Shown here: positions 6,898 through 8,588 of the stretch, piece after piece
Layout: every line of letters starts with the position of its first letter
Numbering within the stretch: the first letter of the stretch is position 1
NCBI GenBank assembly: GCA_043424535.1
Contig: JBHWOV010000106.1
Span: forward strand, 1 to 8,588
Origin: DSM-111022 sp043424535
GTDB lineage: Bacteria; Bacillota; Bacilli; Lactobacillales; Aerococcaceae
Length of the DNA stretch: 8,588 bases
Direction of reading: 5' to 3'
Notes under the pieces: generated by a model
Told to the model about the DNA's origin: nothing
What the model saw: the letters and a program-made list of their open reading frames with translations, nothing else
The model's database searches: none
Program-made: the position numbers and the translations under genes

Positions 6898-8013
6898 ATG
6901 GCACAGAATAAATGGATGCAGTTACAAGATTTTTTAAGTAAATACGAAGATCTTTATGAAAATCGCGATCTGGCTGTGGAAGATTTTTTAAGATACTATA
7001 AAGGACAACCTATGCATAATTTATTTATAAAAATGGATCAATCGATGGATAAGTTAGAGGAAGCAAGGCAAGCACCAGCTCTCGTAAAAAAGAAAGCACT
7101 TGTTCAAGAAGCATTAGACATTTGGCCTGAAAATATAGATGCACTAACTTATCAAGCATTCATTGAAAGTGACGACAATGCGTTCGTATTACTTGAGCGA
7201 TTAGACCAAATTTCAGAAACGTATTTGCAAAATAATCAAGAAAGAATTATTGAATCTGGCTATTACGATTTAGAAAACAGAGGTTTTTTCCGTTTATTAA
7301 AAGCACAAGTTACCTTATGTCTAGATGAATTTTTCCATACGAATGGTATTGAATATGCTTTGCAGGCTTTAGAATTAGAAGCATCTGATCCACTGGGATT
7401 TCGGTATGATCTCATGAGTTTTTATGTGCTGACAGATGATTATAAATCAGCACGCGCTCTATATATGGAATATGGTTCTAATGATACAATGTTAGCTTTT
7501 GCATTAATGACAGGTGCAGTACTGCATCGAGATTTAGACTATGCGAAAATATTACTGGCTGAACTCCAGGAGCGAATTCCCGATATGTATAAATTATTTA
7601 GCGAACAGTTCTTTTTACATGATTCAACGCTAAATTCTTTATTTGAAGGTGAAGTTATGAGAATTGGGACATTGGATGAGATAGTATTCGCAATACGTCC
7701 TTTATTGCCATTGTATTATCACTCTGATGCATTAATGCGATTTGTGCGAGAAAATCTTAAAGTGCCAAAAGAATTTCTTGATGCAGAAGAGGCGGTGTCA
7801 CCATCTGGTTATTATTGGGACGAGGCGTTTCAAAAAATGTATACGGAATGTTTTGTAGGAATTGATCAGCACCGGGCTTATTTAATTTATCAAGCTGGAT
7901 ACGATTCAGTGGATAAGTTACATGAAGCAACGTATAATGACATCACAAACATCAAAGGCATTGGAAAAGCAACAGCAGAACAATTGCGTGAAAATGGCTT
8001 TGAATTGAAGTGA
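6898..8013 (+). CDS. Uncharacterised helical-repeat (TPR/ST7-like) protein with C-terminal helix-hairpin-helix
   Basis: I do not recognise a characterised function. The 371-residue protein has no signal peptide or membrane segment and should be cytoplasmic. Residues about 1-330 are predicted almost wholly helical and rich in acidic residues and aromatics. They contain TPR-like helical pairs around 61-90 (KALVQEALDIWPENIDALTYQA) and 150-220 (YALQALELEASDPLGFRYDLM..., then YKSARALYMEYG), resembling ST7-like repeat proteins. Residues about 335-368 form a helix-hairpin-helix of the type in RNA polymerase alpha C-terminal domains and many DNA-binding proteins, with the core IKGIGKATAEQLRENG at 352-367. 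That suggests nucleic-acid contact but does not prove it. The start is supported by AGGAAGG at 6882-6888, nine bases upstream. It has its own extended -10 promoter, and msrA follows after 47 nt on the same strand, probably co-transcribed. Confidence 0.85.
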   Translation: MAQNKWMQLQDFLSKYEDLYENRDLAVEDFLRYYKGQPMHNLFIKMDQSMDKLEEARQAPALVKKKALVQEALDIWPENIDALTYQAFIESDDNAFVLLERLDQISETYLQNNQERIIESGYYDLENRGFFRLLKAQVTLCLDEFFHTNGIEYALQALELEASDPLGFRYDLMSFYVLTDDYKSARALYMEYGSNDTMLAFALMTGAVLHRDLDYAKILLAELQERIPDMYKLFSEQFFLHDSTLNSLFEGEVMRIGTLDEIVFAIRPLLPLYYHSDALMRFVRENLKVPKEFLDAEEAVSPSGYYWDEAFQKMYTECFVGIDQHRAYLIYQAGYDSVDKLHEATYNDITNIKGIGKATAEQLRENGFELK

Positions 8014-8030
8014 CTGTAAAAATACAGTCA
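8011..8030. repeat. Perfect inverted repeat at the stop codon ahead of msrA
   Basis: TGACTGTA (8011-8018) and TACAGTCA (8023-8030) form a perfect 8-bp stem around an AAAA loop. The TGA stop of the preceding gene is its first three bases. No T-run follows on either strand, so it is not a standard intrinsic terminator. It could be an mRNA processing or stability hairpin, an attenuating structure, a protein-binding dyad or chance. Confidence 0.6.
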
Positions 8031-8045
8031 GTGAACAAGTATAAT

Positions 8046-8052
8046 GAAAGGA
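8046..8052 (+). promoter_or_regulatory. Ribosome binding site that sets the msrA start
   Basis: GAAAGGA lies eight bases ahead of the ATG at 8061. Starts further upstream in the same frame (GTG at 8010, ATG at 8052) lack a properly spaced site and would add residues not typical of MsrA. Confidence 0.8.
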
Positions 8053-8060
8053 TGGATATA

Positions 8061-8579
8061 ATGGCTCTTGAAACAGCGATATTTGCTGGTGGGTGTTTCT
8101 GGTGTATGGTGAAGCCTTTTGATCAGTGGGATGGGGTGGAATCAGTAGTGTCTGGATACACAGGAGGACATACAAAAAATCCAACCTACCGCGATGTAAC
8201 AACAGGACTGACTGGACATACTGAAGCAGTAGAAATTACATACAATCCTGAAGAAATTTCGTATGAAACATTATTGGAAGTTTACTGGAATTCAATGGAT
8301 CCAACAGATGCGGACGGACAATTTGGCGATCGTGGTTCTTCTTATCGACCTGTAATTTATTATACATCGGAAGAACAGCGACATTTAGCAGAAAAATCGA
8401 AGAAAGATTTGGATGAAAGTGGTCGCTTTAATGCGCCAATTGTTGTGCCAATCGAACCAGCGGAAACATTTTATGAGGCAGAAGATTATCATCAAGATTA
8501 TTATTTAAAAAATCCTGAACACTATAATCGATATGCCCATGGTTCAGGGCGAGTAGCCTTTATTAATCGACATAAATGA
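8061..8579 (+). CDS. msrA: Peptide methionine (S)-S-oxide reductase MsrA
   Basis: It reduces methionine-S-sulfoxide in proteins and free methionine back to methionine using thioredoxin, repairing oxidative damage in the cytoplasm. The chosen start gives 172 residues, normal for a compact bacterial MsrA. The catalytic motif GCFWC is at 11-15, with Cys12 as the sulfenic-acid-forming residue. Other family marks are SGYTGG near 31-36, the downstream GHTEAV, the GDRGSSYRPVIYY region and EDYHQDYY near the C-terminus. Cys12 and Cys15 are the only cysteines, so regeneration must use Cys15 or an external thiol rather than the C-terminal resolving cysteines of E. coli MsrA. It follows the helix-hairpin-helix gene by 47 nt without a terminator and is probably expressed with it. 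No msrB is visible, though only nine bases follow the stop. Confidence 0.96.
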   Translation: MALETAIFAGGCFWCMVKPFDQWDGVESVVSGYTGGHTKNPTYRDVTTGLTGHTEAVEITYNPEEISYETLLEVYWNSMDPTDADGQFGDRGSSYRPVIYYTSEEQRHLAEKSKKDLDESGRFNAPIVVPIEPAETFYEAEDYHQDYYLKNPEHYNRYAHGSGRVAFINRHK

Positions 8580-8588
8580 GGTTTACGC

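Noticed and set aside
8040..8045. Perfect TATAAT just before msrA as a separate msrA promoter
   Set aside because: No -35-like hexamer lies 15-19 nt upstream (the position holds A-rich loop sequence), there is no TGN extension, and transcription would begin at the ribosome site itself. Co-transcription from the upstream gene is simpler.
8010..8060. msrA start at GTG 8010, overlapping the preceding stop
   Set aside because: It would add 17 residues unlike MsrA N-termini, and the ribosome site at 8046-8052 fits the ATG at 8061.

Overview
The window is AT-rich DNA with closely packed genes, strong Shine-Dalgarno sites, TATAAT-type promoters and short U-tailed hairpin terminators. The transporter proteins read like the streptococcal and lactobacillal maltodextrin importer. 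The source is therefore very probably a low-GC Gram-positive of the order Lactobacillales. The family cannot be fixed from this sequence alone.

Layout. (1) Positions 1-3949, plus strand: the 3' part of a maltodextrin ABC-importer operon. It holds the permease malF/malC (5' end cut off by the window), the permease malG/malD, a DUF1189 membrane protein of the pneumococcal MalA type, and the ATPase msmK/malK, closed by an intrinsic terminator. Spacing is very tight (2 nt, a 4-nt ATGA overlap, 0 nt), so this is one transcript. The sugar-binding lipoprotein is not in view and probably lies upstream. (2) Positions 3950-5023, plus strand: a stand-alone ribokinase with its own candidate promoter. (3) Positions 5112-5142: a convergent, bidirectional terminator. 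(4) Positions 5177-6706, minus strand: malQ, 4-alpha-glucanotransferase, whose promoter overlaps a LacI/CcpA/MalR-type operator. (5) Positions 6707-6897: a divergent promoter region. (6) Positions 6898-8579, plus strand: a protein of unknown function with a helical-repeat body and a C-terminal helix-hairpin-helix, followed by msrA, peptide methionine sulfoxide reductase.

How the parts work together. MalF and MalG form the membrane channel and MsmK powers it. Imported maltodextrins are rearranged in the cytoplasm by MalQ. A phosphorylase (malP/glgP), the usual partner of MalQ, is absent here and would have to be encoded elsewhere. The ribokinase is a separate pentose function placed between the two maltodextrin units. 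The helix-hairpin-helix protein and MsrA look like an unrelated housekeeping or stress unit.

There is no gene-free stretch above 300 bases, and I see no tRNA, rRNA, CRISPR array, insertion sequence or phage gene. This is mostly an ordinary metabolic region. The less familiar items are the DUF1189 gene inside the transporter operon, the helix-hairpin-helix protein, an odd residue next to the ATPase switch histidine, and the operator at malQ.
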